A stretch of DNA of 64,000 nt. It comes from Collinsella aerofaciens (GTDB lineage: Bacteria > Actinomycetota > Coriobacteriia > Coriobacteriales > Coriobacteriaceae). Shown here in pieces: positions 26,803-34,921 of this stretch. The DNA is taken from positions 1 to 64,000 of the forward strand of contig NZ_JAHONA010000005.1 of the NCBI RefSeq assembly GCF_019131995.1. The letters are read 5' to 3'. Each line of letters opens with the position of its first letter. Position 1 is the stretch's first letter. The notes below the pieces were generated by a model that was not told the DNA's origin, searched no databases, and saw only the letters and a program-made list of their open reading frames with translations. The position numbers and the translations under genes are program-made.

Positions 26803-27013
26803 ATGGGGCCCTTTCGGTCGTTGCGTTTGATAGCAGTCGGTATCAAATGGTACAAGGTTAGCATCTTGTTGATGCAGGTAAGCGCGTGAATATCGTTACA
26901 TTTTCATGAGTTGGCAAACGGTATATTTGGAGCTGCAGACGCAAGGTTTGGAGGGCGTTTGTTAACATCGCCGAAACGCTTGCGGGTGTAGCCCGTTTTG
27001 GACGGTGCGACCG

Positions 27014-27811
27014 CTACGACCCCAGGATGTCGCGGACGGCTTGGGCCGCCGGCACCGGGCGGTCGCGCAGGCCGTTGTGGGCGCCGGGAATCGTCACAAG
27101 CGGGCAACCCAGGCGCTCCGCCGCCGCCCGCGTGCCCGCCTCGCGGGTCGTGCTAACCGAGAGCTCGCCCAAGAGCACGGCCGCCATGGCGTTTGATGCG
27201 CGAACGCGGTCCCAATCGGGGACATAGGTCATGGTGGCCTCGTATTCGTTTGCCATAAAGCTGCGCCCATTGCGCAGGGCGTGCTTGGCTTCCGCCTCGG
27301 TTGTTTTGGGAGCTTCGGGATCGGGCTCGCCGATGGCGCCCAAGAAGACCCTCAATGCCCTCGAGACCTTCCCCGCCGCAATCATGTCGAGCAAAATGGG
27401 GGCCGCGCCCAGGCCGATGCCTTCAGCCGTCACGGCGGGCTCGTGCAGGATCGCACGCGAGACGACGGGCGAGTTTGTACGAAGAAGCTCCAGGGCCACC
27501 AGCGTACCGGCGCTGTGCGCGAGCACGTTTGCCGGAGCACCGATATGCTCGATAACGGCTTGCAGGTCGACTGCCTGAACGGTGAGGTCGTAGCGGCCGT
27601 CCGCAGCATCGCCGCTCTCGCCGCAGCCGCGGCGATCGTAGGCAATTACGCGGTAGACACAGCTGAGCTCGCGGGCGATGCCGTCAAAAAAGACACCGTC
27701 GACGCAGGCACCGTGCACACATACCAGGGCAGGTGCATCAGACGGCACGTCCGGGCCGGCATACTCGCGACAGGCAATCGTGGTGCCCTCATTCTCAACC
27801 GTAAAATCCAT
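27014..27811 (-). CDS. Alpha/beta hydrolase
   Basis: 265 residues from the ATG at 27811 (GAGGCGCAAT before it; an earlier in-frame start exists). Oxyanion region ALVCVHGACVDGVFFD, DRRGCGESGDAADGRYDL, nucleophile elbow LAHSAGTLVALELL (Ser near residue 96) and late His PGAHNGLRDRP. Typical of the general alpha/beta hydrolase 1 family; it could be an esterase, haloperoxidase-like or C-C hydrolase. It stands alone, and the 211 bp upstream to the signalling gene hold no gene. Confidence 0.8.
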   Translation of the reverse strand: MDFTVENEGTTIACREYAGPDVPSDAPALVCVHGACVDGVFFDGIARELSCVYRVIAYDRRGCGESGDAADGRYDLTVQAVDLQAVIEHIGAPANVLAHSAGTLVALELLRTNSPVVSRAILHEPAVTAEGIGLGAAPILLDMIAAGKVSRALRVFLGAIGEPDPEAPKTTEAEAKHALRNGRSFMANEYEATMTYVPDWDRVRASNAMAAVLLGELSVSTTREAGTRAAAERLGCPLVTIPGAHNGLRDRPVPAAQAVRDILGS

Positions 27812-27986
27812 ATTGCGCCTCATCGTCTTGTGCCTTGTTAACACATTAACTGTACCCGACCCGATACCTTTCATGGCGCGGTATCGAGGGCGGAGTTAAA
27901 AATCGAAACCTGCAAAGCACAAGCCCGGACCATACGTTGGCGCCGATGCTATGCTTAGGCACAACTGTCTTGAGGAGCATATTTCT

Positions 27987-28763
27987 ATGTCTACGTTTTT
28001 AAATGCCAGCCCCATCTTTGGGCCCGTTCGCAGCCGTCGCCTTGGTCTCTCGCTCGGCGTCAACATGATGCCGGCCAGCGGCAAAATCTGCACGTTCGAC
28101 TGCATATACTGCGAAAACGGTCTCAATGCCGAGCGCCCCTGCCACGAATCGTATAACACAGCTGCCGTGGTGCTCGATGCACTCGAGGCAAAGCTGCGCA
28201 AGATGGCAGCCGAGGGCGAGCTCCCCGATGTAATCACTTTCGCAGGCAACGGCGAGCCCACCGCAGCACCGGAGTTTCCGCAGGCCATCGCCGGCGCCGT
28301 CGCGCTGCGCGACGAGCTTGCCCCAAACTCCAAGATCGCCGTGCTCTCCAACGGCACGCGCGCCGACCGTCCCCAGGTGCACGACGCGCTCATGATGGTT
28401 GACGACAACATTCTTAAGCTCGATACCGTCGACCCGGTGTTTATCCAGCTGCTCGACCAGCCCGTTGGCCCCTACGACGTCGAGCACCAGATCGAGACGT
28501 TCGCAAGCTTTGACGGCCATGTCATTATCCAGACGATCTTTTTGACCGGTGAGTATCTGGGCAAGCCCATCGACAACACCGGCGAGGAGTACGTTGCCCC
28601 CTGGCTCGCGGCGCTTGAGCGCATTCGCCCACAAGAAGCAACCATCTACACGGTAGCGCGCGAGACACCGGTCGCCGGCCTTGCCAAGACAGCACCCGAG
28701 GTGCTCGACGCCATTGCCGCGCGCGTGCGCGCCCTCGGCATCCCCTGCCAGGTGAGCTACTAA
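27987..28763 (+). CDS. Radical SAM protein (COG0731-like)
   Basis: 258 residues from the ATG at 27987, which follows TTGAGGAGCATATTTCT; a longer frame starts at 27951 without a site. The cluster motif is CTFDCIYCENG (CxxxCxxC, residues 32-39), then FAGNGEPTAAPEF (the GGE-like SAM contact) and VLSNGT. The family is close to the wybutosine-type radical SAM proteins annotated in many anaerobes without known substrate. It stands alone between the hydrolase and map; a 69-bp palindromic repeat follows it. Confidence 0.8.
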   Translation: MSTFLNASPIFGPVRSRRLGLSLGVNMMPASGKICTFDCIYCENGLNAERPCHESYNTAAVVLDALEAKLRKMAAEGELPDVITFAGNGEPTAAPEFPQAIAGAVALRDELAPNSKIAVLSNGTRADRPQVHDALMMVDDNILKLDTVDPVFIQLLDQPVGPYDVEHQIETFASFDGHVIIQTIFLTGEYLGKPIDNTGEEYVAPWLAALERIRPQEATIYTVARETPVAGLAKTAPEVLDAIAARVRALGIPCQVSY

Positions 28764-28804
28764 CAAAACCACGCAGCAGCTAGTGCCCACCACCCCGCTC
28801 CATC

Positions 28805-28871
28805 AGTTGCGGTGATATAGTTCCTATTTGTGCTGTTAAACCGCTTAAATCGGAACTATATCACCGCAACT
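28805..28871. repeat. 69-bp palindromic repeat, copy 1
   Basis: AGTTGCGGTGATATAGTTCC at 28805-28824 and its exact complement at 28852-28871, 27-nt loop. The same arms and the same loop length occur at 36207 and 37456. The promoter of map probably begins at its right end (TATACT at 28893-28898). Confidence 0.85.
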
Positions 28872-28923
28872 TTTATGGACGCGTGGGTGGGCTATACTAG
28901 CTGCGGATGAAAGGAAGTTAGCC

Positions 28924-29811
28924 ATGTTTGACAACGGACCCGTGCCCGGCCGCAACGACGCTTGCTGGTGCGGCAGCGGCAAAAAATATAAGAAATGCCA
29001 TAGCGCCTTCGATGAGCGCCTCGAGCGCCTGTGGGAGGAGGGCTGGGAGGTTCTGCCCCGCACGCTCTACAAGACGCCCGCCGACATCGAGGGCATCAAA
29101 CGCTCGGCCGCCATCAATGTGGGCGTGCTCGACTACGTAGGCGAGCACATCGCCGCAGGCATGACCACCAACCAGATCGACCAGATGATCTACGACTACA
29201 CCGTCGAGCACGGTGGCACGCCGGCCGACCTCAACTACGAGGGCTATCCCAAGAGCGTGTGCACCTCGATCAACGACGTGGTCTGCCACGGTATCCCCTG
29301 CGATACGGACGTGCTGCACGAGGGCGACATCATCAACGTGGACTGCTCCACGATCCTAGACGGCTACTTTAGCGACTCGAGCCGCATGTTCTGCATCGGC
29401 GAAGTCTCGGCCGAGCGCCAGCGCCTGGTCGACGTCACCCGCGCCAGCGTGGAGGCGGGTCTGGCGACCGTCAAGCCGTGGCTGCCGCTGTCCGTTATGG
29501 CCGAGGCCGTGCAAAAGACGGTCGAGGACGCCGGCTTTAGCGTGGTGCGCGAGTACGGTGGACACGGCATCGGTAAGGAGTTCCACGAGGACCCGTTTGT
29601 GGGCTTTACCACCGAGGCGCCCGATGTAGACACCATCATGGCTCCGGGCATGGTCTTTACCATCGAGCCCATGGTCAACGCCGGAGCGCCCGACATCAAG
29701 ATTAGCAAGGGTGACGGTTGGTGCGTGCGCACCAAGGACGGCAGCGATTCGGCTCAGTGCGAGGTACAGCTCGTGGTGACCGAGGACGGCTACGAGCTGC
29801 TGAGCTGGTAG
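28924..29811 (+). CDS. map: Methionine aminopeptidase with SEC-C zinc motif
   Basis: 295 residues. Residues 8-25 (PGRNDACWCGSGKKYKKC) are a SEC-C motif with three Cys plus the final Cys or His, a zinc site that helps ribosome or SecA-like binding. The type I MAP catalytic domain follows: VCHGIP, the metal ligands in NVDCSTILDGYFSDSSRMF, YGGHGIGKEFHEDP and FTIEPMVNAG. It removes N-terminal Met from new proteins. AAAGGAAGTTAGCC precedes the ATG. A good terminator hairpin lies at 29821-29871. SEC-C fused MAPs are known in several Gram-positive lineages. Confidence 0.92.
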   Translation: MFDNGPVPGRNDACWCGSGKKYKKCHSAFDERLERLWEEGWEVLPRTLYKTPADIEGIKRSAAINVGVLDYVGEHIAAGMTTNQIDQMIYDYTVEHGGTPADLNYEGYPKSVCTSINDVVCHGIPCDTDVLHEGDIINVDCSTILDGYFSDSSRMFCIGEVSAERQRLVDVTRASVEAGLATVKPWLPLSVMAEAVQKTVEDAGFSVVREYGGHGIGKEFHEDPFVGFTTEAPDVDTIMAPGMVFTIEPMVNAGAPDIKISKGDGWCVRTKDGSDSAQCEVQLVVTEDGYELLSW

Positions 29812-29820
29812 CTGTAGATG

Positions 29821-29871
29821 CGCCGGGCTTCGCGATGGATATGTTAGCCATCACGAAGCCCGGCGTTTTTT
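29821..29871 (+). terminator. Terminator of map
   Basis: CGCCGGGCTTCG...CGAAGCCCGGCG with an extended GATGG/CCATC stem, then TTTTTT. Confidence 0.9.
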
Positions 29872-29885
29872 AGCGTTTTACCTGG

Positions 29886-29926
29886 TAAAACCTGCCAAAA
29901 TAAACCTGTCCCTTTTTAGCAGGCTA
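29886..29926. repeat. REP-like element (CCTGCCAAAA...AACCTGTCCC)
   Basis: TAAAACCTGCC...AGCAGGCTA around AACCTGTCCCTTTTT, a slightly decayed copy of the elements at 32103 and 38254. It lies between map and the hydroxyacid dehydrogenase gene. Confidence 0.7.
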
Positions 29927-29943
29927 AGCGGAGAGGACTGCTT

Positions 29944-30879
29944 GTGAACATTCTGGTTTTGCTGCCCGTCAATGACCGCCATCGCGCAATTCTTGAGTCG
30001 AGCGCTCCGGGCGAGGACTTTATCTACACGAGCTCCGACGCCGCCACGCGCAAGCAGGTCGCCGATGCGGACGTGATCTTGGGCAACATCGACCCTGGCA
30101 TGCTCACGGCATGCGAGCATCTCCAGCTGCTGCAATTACAGACCGCCGGCTATGACGATTACTTGGCCGCCGGCACTGTGCCAGCCGACGCCAAGCTTTC
30201 CTGCTCGGTGGGCGCCTACGGCCAGGCCGTGAGCGAGCACATGTTTGCCATGGTCCTTTCCATGATGAAGCGCCTGCCCGGCTATCACGACTTGCAGCGC
30301 GAGCATCGCTGGGAGGATTTGGGGCCGGTCACCTCGCTCAAAAATGCCAACGTGCTGGTGCTGGGCGCGGGCGATATTGGCGGCCACTTTGCCACGCTCT
30401 GCCGCAGCATGGGCGCGCACGTCCGCGGCATCAAGCGTCATCCGCTCGTCTATCCCATTGTGTTTGAGGACATGGACGGTATGGACGCCCTGCCCGAGCG
30501 CCTTGCCGAGGCTGACATCGTCGCATCCTTTATGCCCAGCACACCCGAGACCCACGGCCTGGCGAACGCCGAGTTCTTCGCCGCGATGAAGCCGGGCGCC
30601 TTCTTTGCCAACGGCGGCCGCGGCGATCTTGTGGTCGCCGACGACTTAGTTGCCGCCCTGGAGTCAGGACATCTCGCCGGCGCCGCAGTCGACGTCACCG
30701 ACCCCGAGCCGCTGCCCGCCACAAGCCCGCTGTGGGATGCACCCAACATGCTCATCACGCCTCACGTCTCGGGCTGGTTCCACCTGGCAGCCACGCTCAA
30801 CAACGTGGTCGACATCGCCGCGGAGAATCTGCGTCACCTGCAGGCCGGCGAGACCCTGCGCTGCTGGATCGAACACTGA
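29944..30879 (+). CDS. D-2-hydroxyacid dehydrogenase family protein
   Basis: 311 residues, starting at GTG (29944) with GGAGAGGA before it. The NAD-binding domain has VLVLGAGDIGGHFATLCRSMGAHVRG (about 138-163), with the catalytic Arg in FANGGRGDLVVADDL, Glu in DPEPLPATSPLW and His in ITPHVSGW. The family reduces 2-oxo acids or oxidises D-2-hydroxy acids with NAD(P); the substrate cannot be told. A perfect 11-bp hairpin (30883-30907) and a nested hairpin element follow it. Confidence 0.82.
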   Translation: MNILVLLPVNDRHRAILESSAPGEDFIYTSSDAATRKQVADADVILGNIDPGMLTACEHLQLLQLQTAGYDDYLAAGTVPADAKLSCSVGAYGQAVSEHMFAMVLSMMKRLPGYHDLQREHRWEDLGPVTSLKNANVLVLGAGDIGGHFATLCRSMGAHVRGIKRHPLVYPIVFEDMDGMDALPERLAEADIVASFMPSTPETHGLANAEFFAAMKPGAFFANGGRGDLVVADDLVAALESGHLAGAAVDVTDPEPLPATSPLWDAPNMLITPHVSGWFHLAATLNNVVDIAAENLRHLQAGETLRCWIEH

Positions 30880-30921
30880 TTGTTCCGGCGTTTTCCAAAC
30901 GCCGGAACCCCTCGACGCTGC

Positions 30922-31019
30922 GAGCCCGCCAGAGCGGCAATCTGACGCTCAATCGTCGGGCATGGCCAGAAGGCCTATGCCCTCCTCTTTCACGTCACCT
31001 TGCTCGCTCTGGCGGGCTC
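30922..31019 (+). ncRNA. Nested-hairpin 3-prime UTR element, class II (after the hydroxyacid dehydrogenase)
   Basis: Outer stem 30922-30936 with 31005-31019 (15 bp, perfect), second stem TGACG (30943-30947) with CGTCA (30993-30997), internal loop CTCAATCGTC (30948-30957) opposite CTCCTCTTTC (30982-30991), and terminal hairpin GGGCATGGCC/GGCCTATGCCC. The loop strands match the element after amtB, while the stem pairs differ. It is in the sense orientation of the upstream gene. Confidence 0.6.
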
Positions 31020-31057
31020 TCGCTGACTTTTGTTCGACCTGTGGGGTCTTCAAATTG

Positions 31058-31549
31058 CTAGAGCGTCGCTAAGTAATTCTTTGCGTCTTCTACACTCATT
31101 GCTGCGACGGGTGCGTGTGAACAGAGTTTGGCATCGTTGGTGACCAGTAGGTCTGTCTTTATGCGCATTGCCGCAGCGATGATTAAATCGTCTTCGTAAT
31201 CGCTATGGAGATTACGCTGCTTGCTCGCCATCCATATGTCACTCAGGTCACAGGGTACTGGTGTGGCAAGTTGTGACAGCACCTCAAGACAATCCCATGC
31301 GAGTGATGTCGCCGCCGAAGCAGCATCTTGAGAAAGCGAGCCGTGCTCCCGCCGATACCATGCCTTATGCTCACTTGAAATCAAATAGAACAGGTCCTTG
31401 GACGACGTTGCCGCATACAGCAACTCGACCTGCGCCGTACACGCGTCGCGCAAAAACTCAATCGCCGCCGAACGGCCGCGCCGTGAGGGGATGAAGTAAT
31501 CAAGCCACACGTTGGTGTCAACCAAAATGCGTTTTGGATTCTCACTCAT
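31058..31549 (-). CDS. PIN-domain toxin (VapC-like)
   Basis: 163 residues. PIN nuclease features: RILVDTNVWLDYF (first acidic residue Asp10), a middle acidic region, and DYEDDLIIAAAMRIKTDLLVTND with the late Asp pair. VapC-type toxins are Mg2+-dependent RNases acting on tRNA or rRNA. The start overlaps the end of the antitoxin gene by 8 bp, the usual coupling of toxin-antitoxin pairs. Confidence 0.82.
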   Translation of the reverse strand: MSENPKRILVDTNVWLDYFIPSRRGRSAAIEFLRDACTAQVELLYAATSSKDLFYLISSEHKAWYRREHGSLSQDAASAATSLAWDCLEVLSQLATPVPCDLSDIWMASKQRNLHSDYEDDLIIAAAMRIKTDLLVTNDAKLCSHAPVAAMSVEDAKNYLATL

Positions 31550-31922
31550 AGAGCCAGCTCATCTCCTCGCCATAGCGGTCCGCATAGGCGTTGCGTTTGA
31601 GTTCTTCATCGCCCGTCGACTGCGCCTTAGGCACGTCGATTCCCGACTCACGGCAGGCGATGGCAAACAGCTGTGAACCCTGATCGATGAGTCCCAGCTT
31701 GCGCCTGGCAGCCTTCTCGCGCTCGTGTTGCTCCGCTCGGGCTCGATCGGGCGAAAGGATGTCCTGGAGCGCACCAGGTCGATCAGCCAGGGATGCCGCA
31801 AGTTGCCAGAGCGCACGCACCGCTTGACTCGGTGTCATGCCGGCGCTAGAGAGCGCAGCATCGCCGGTTCTCTTGAGATTGGCATCGAGGCGTACGTTGA
31901 TCTGAGCTGACGCCGTAGTCAT
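31542..31922 (-). CDS. RelB/DinJ-family antitoxin
   Basis: 126 residues. The N-terminal ribbon-helix-helix is AQINVRLDANLKRTGDAALSSAGMTPSQAVRALW, the RelB/DinJ signature. The C-terminal part is longer than usual and acidic at the end (KRNAYADRYGEEMSWLYE), the likely toxin-binding arm. GGGAGGAACC precedes the ATG. RelB-type antitoxin with a PIN toxin is a less common pairing but has been noted. It should autoregulate its promoter in 31923-32017. Confidence 0.82.
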   Translation of the reverse strand: MTTASAQINVRLDANLKRTGDAALSSAGMTPSQAVRALWQLAASLADRPGALQDILSPDRARAEQHEREKAARRKLGLIDQGSQLFAIACRESGIDVPKAQSTGDEELKRNAYADRYGEEMSWLYE

Positions 31923-32017
31923 GGTTCCTCCCTATCATCCTAAGCTAATCATAAAATACAATGGTAAGAACGTAAAGCATGTATAGCAACAATTGAAATA
32001 TGTCGCCCTCTATGTAG

Positions 32018-32051
32018 AAAAAACCGTCGAGGCAAACTGTGCCTCGACGGT
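32018..32051 (-). terminator. Terminator of the M18 aminopeptidase gene
   Basis: On the minus strand ACCGTCGAGGC and GCCTCGACGGT pair perfectly (32023-32051), followed by TTTTTT. Confidence 0.9.
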
Positions 32052-32102
32052 CATCGGAGTATCAACGATGTAGTTCGGCTTACGCTTTCGCATTTCCCCA
32101 GA

Positions 32103-32145
32103 TAAAACCTGCCAAAATGAACCTGTCCCTTTTTGGCAGGTTTTA
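32103..32145. repeat. REP-like element at the apeB stop codon
   Basis: AAAACCTGCCAAAA...TTTTTGGCAGGTTTT with AACCTGTCCC inside. The right end supplies the apeB stop codon (TAA on the minus strand). Confidence 0.8.
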
Positions 32146-33528
32146 CAGCTCTACGCTTTCGGCGCCGTTGATGGTTAGGTTGTGCTCGTAGAAAGCTGTG
32201 AGGGCGCGGATGGCGTACATCACGTCGCGGACGCCGCCGGTTTCGTAGCTCGAGTGCATGGCGAGCTGCGGCAGGCCCACGTCCGCGGCATGCATGCTCG
32301 CCTGCATGTTGGACAGGTTGCCGAGCGTGGAGCCGCCGGCCATGTCGCTCTTGTTGGCGAAGGCCTGCGTGGGCACGTCGGCGTCGTCGCAGATAGCCTG
32401 GAACACCGCGCGGCTAAAGGCATCGGTGCAGTAGTGCTGGTTGGCGGCTTCCTTGATGACAATGCCGCCGTTGAGCACCACCTGATTGCGGGCATCGCAC
32501 TTCTCGGCGTGGTTGGGATGTACGGCATGTGCGTTATCGCAGCTCACGAGCATCGAAGCAGCAAGTGCGCGATGGTACGACTCATCATCAAAGCCGAGCG
32601 ACCCGTTAATGCGGCGCAGCGCGTCGGCCAAGAACGTCGACATGGCACCCTGCTTGGTCTCGGAGCCAACTTCCTCGTTATCGAAGCAGCAGAAGACCGA
32701 GACGTCGTGCGCGTTCTCGGCGCCCAAAAACGCTTGCAGCGAGGTGTAGGCGCAGGCCAGGTCGTCGAGCTTGGGCGTCGAGATAAACTCGTCGGCCCAG
32801 CCCCAGATACGCGCATCCTGACGATTGACCAGGAACAGATCACGGCCTAGGATCTGCTCGGGCTCCACATCGAGCTCATCGGCGATCAGGGCATCAAAAT
32901 CACCCTGCTTAAGCTCGCCGGCGCTGATGAGCGGGCACAGGTCGACGGCACGATTGGGCGCAAAGCTCTCATTGACGCCACGGTTCATGTGGATGGCAAG
33001 GCTCGGGATAATAGCGACCTCGCGCTCGGTGGCGAGCAGGCGGCTCTCGATACGATCGCCCTCGCGCACCAGCACACGGCCGGCAAGCGCCAGCGGACGG
33101 TCGAACCAGGTGTAGTCGATCATGCCGCCATAGGCCTCGGTATTCAGGCGCAGCGTCTCACCCGCACCGTCGAGCTCGGGCACAGCCTTGACCTTAAACG
33201 TCGGAGAATCGCTGTGCGATGCCGTCAGCTGGAAATGATAATCACCGGCAACGCCGTCCTCGCCCCACGTTGCGGCCAAATCCTCGCCCACCTTAAAGGC
33301 GATAACACTCGAGGTGTTGCGCTGCGTGTAGTAGCGACCGCCCGGCTCGATATCCCACGCCGCGTTCTCGGGCAGGTAGGTAAAGCCCGCCTCGTCGAGT
33401 TCGGCCATAATGGTCGCCGCCGTATGGAACATGCTGGGGCATGCCTCAATAAAGTCGATGAGGTCGTTGGCCGCCTCGATATCGTCGGCCGTCACGTGCG
33501 CGCGCTCAGGTGTTTCCTGATCCGTCAT
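32143..33528 (-). CDS. apeB: M18 family aminopeptidase
   Basis: 461 residues from the ATG at 33528 (AAAGGGGAGAGT before it). M18 features: TASHSDSPTFKVK (first metal His/Asp), PKLDDLACAYTSL, CCFDNEEVGSETKQGA (catalytic Glu-Glu), SCDNAHAVHPNH and, near the end, LAMHSSYETGGVRD (last metal His). It is a cytosolic metallopeptidase removing N-terminal residues, often acidic ones. The length is normal for the family. It is monocistronic and its stop codon lies in a REP-like element. Confidence 0.9.
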   Translation of the reverse strand: MTDQETPERAHVTADDIEAANDLIDFIEACPSMFHTAATIMAELDEAGFTYLPENAAWDIEPGGRYYTQRNTSSVIAFKVGEDLAATWGEDGVAGDYHFQLTASHSDSPTFKVKAVPELDGAGETLRLNTEAYGGMIDYTWFDRPLALAGRVLVREGDRIESRLLATEREVAIIPSLAIHMNRGVNESFAPNRAVDLCPLISAGELKQGDFDALIADELDVEPEQILGRDLFLVNRQDARIWGWADEFISTPKLDDLACAYTSLQAFLGAENAHDVSVFCCFDNEEVGSETKQGAMSTFLADALRRINGSLGFDDESYHRALAASMLVSCDNAHAVHPNHAEKCDARNQVVLNGGIVIKEAANQHYCTDAFSRAVFQAICDDADVPTQAFANKSDMAGGSTLGNLSNMQASMHAADVGLPQLAMHSSYETGGVRDVMYAIRALTAFYEHNLTINGAESVEL

Positions 33529-33689
33529 ACTCTCCCCTTTCGCTGGGTTGATGGTCCCCTCCAGCATACCCCGCCGCGCCGGTGCCATGCCTTTCATTCC
33601 ATGGTTAATCCCGTGCCGCTCACCAAGTTGAACCGCCACACCCGCGCACCTTTTGCGACAATTGCGCTAACAGGACGAGAGGAGCCGTC

Positions 33690-34781
33690 ATGAAGCCACG
33701 TAGTATCGTTACCGCCGCTGTTTGCGGCATTGCCGGGGCTGCCGTCGGCCTTGCCGCTGCCGCCGGCGTCATCTACCACAAGCAGATCAAGTCCGCCGCG
33801 TCGCTCAAACGCTTGACCGATTATGCGGATGGCTATGACCTGTACGCGATCGACATCGCCTACGACTACGACCTCGACCGCATCATCGCCGCCGACGTGC
33901 GCGACGACCAGGCCTACATCGACGCCGTGGTAGCGCAGGTGCTGCCCGGTGTGCCGGCGCATGTTCAGGCTCCGCAGTTTGCCTGCAGCGCCTTTGCCGC
34001 CGTGGACGCCGAAGGTCGCGTGCGAACCGGCCGCAATTACGACTTTAAGGACGACACCTCGGCGCTGTTGGTGCGCAACCACCCGCGCGACGGCTATGCC
34101 TCCATTGGGTTTGCCGCTCTCAACAACCTGGGCGCCAACGCTCCGCTTGACACCATTGCCGGACGCGCTGCCGCACTCATGGGCCCCTTCGCCCAGCTCG
34201 ACGGCATCAACGAATGTGGCGTGTCTATTGCCGTGCTCACCCTGGATTCCAAGCCCTGCAACCAGGACACGCAACGCCCCGTCATCAATACCTCGCTCGC
34301 CATTCGCCTGGTGCTCGACCGCGCGGCAACCACGCAGGAGGCCGTCGACCTGCTTTCTGCCTACGATATGCACGCCATGGCCGGGCGCGACTACCACTTC
34401 TTTATCAACGATGCCACCGGTGATGCGCGCGTTGTGGAATGGGACCCGCGCGACCACGACCGTGCATGCAAGGCAACCCCCGTGAGCCAGGTCACGAACT
34501 TCTACGCCTGCTACGAAGACGAGGTGCTCCCCAACCAAAAGAATGGCGAGCTGGGGCATGGCAAGGAACGTGCAATCGCCATCGCCGATGTCCTCGACGC
34601 CCATGCCGGTGCCCAAGATGAAGCGACCGCCTGGAAAGCTCTACGCGCCGCGGCGCAAGAGCCCAACCCAGAAGACATCACGAGCAATACGCAGTGGTCG
34701 GTCGTCTTTGATAACACCGAGCCTGCCGCGGCCATTACGCTGCGGCGTCATTGGGGTGATGTCGACGCCTTCGCACTGTAA
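33690..34781 (+). CDS. Membrane-anchored linear amide C-N hydrolase (Ntn, choloylglycine/C45-like)
   Basis: 363 residues. Residues 7-29 (VTAAVCGIAGAAVGLAAAAG) form a signal anchor. The Ntn nucleophile is Cys99 in FACSAFAAVDAEGRVRTGRNYDF, with the Arg and Asp of RNYDF positioned as in choloylglycine and N-acyl-amide hydrolases. Then NECGVSIAVL, INTSLAIRLVLD and NTQWSVVFDN (Asn/Arg region). In this family Cys must be freed at the N-terminus, so processing before Cys99 is expected; the 70 residues between the anchor and Cys99 would be removed. It may act on bile-acid conjugates, N-acyl amides or peptides. GACGAGAGGAGCCGTC precedes the ATG. Confidence 0.75.
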   Translation: MKPRSIVTAAVCGIAGAAVGLAAAAGVIYHKQIKSAASLKRLTDYADGYDLYAIDIAYDYDLDRIIAADVRDDQAYIDAVVAQVLPGVPAHVQAPQFACSAFAAVDAEGRVRTGRNYDFKDDTSALLVRNHPRDGYASIGFAALNNLGANAPLDTIAGRAAALMGPFAQLDGINECGVSIAVLTLDSKPCNQDTQRPVINTSLAIRLVLDRAATTQEAVDLLSAYDMHAMAGRDYHFFINDATGDARVVEWDPRDHDRACKATPVSQVTNFYACYEDEVLPNQKNGELGHGKERAIAIADVLDAHAGAQDEATAWKALRAAAQEPNPEDITSNTQWSVVFDNTEPAAAITLRRHWGDVDAFAL

Positions 34782-34850
34782 GGACAGACGCCCGCCCACC
34801 TTACACATGCTTGACGTTTCTTACATTTCTATACATTTGAGCTAACACGT

Positions 34851-34883
34851 TTTACCCCCGTATCAGTAGTGTGCGGGGGTAAA
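34851..34883 (+). promoter_or_regulatory. Inverted repeat in the pfkA leader
   Basis: TTTACCCCCG and CGGGGGTAAA (10 bp perfect, 13-nt loop), 39-71 bp before the pfkA start. It could be an operator or the terminator of the preceding gene; no T-run follows. Confidence 0.5.
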
Positions 34884-34921
34884 CTTATGCGCATGTTATA
34901 ACTTGCCCGGAAGGATTCATC

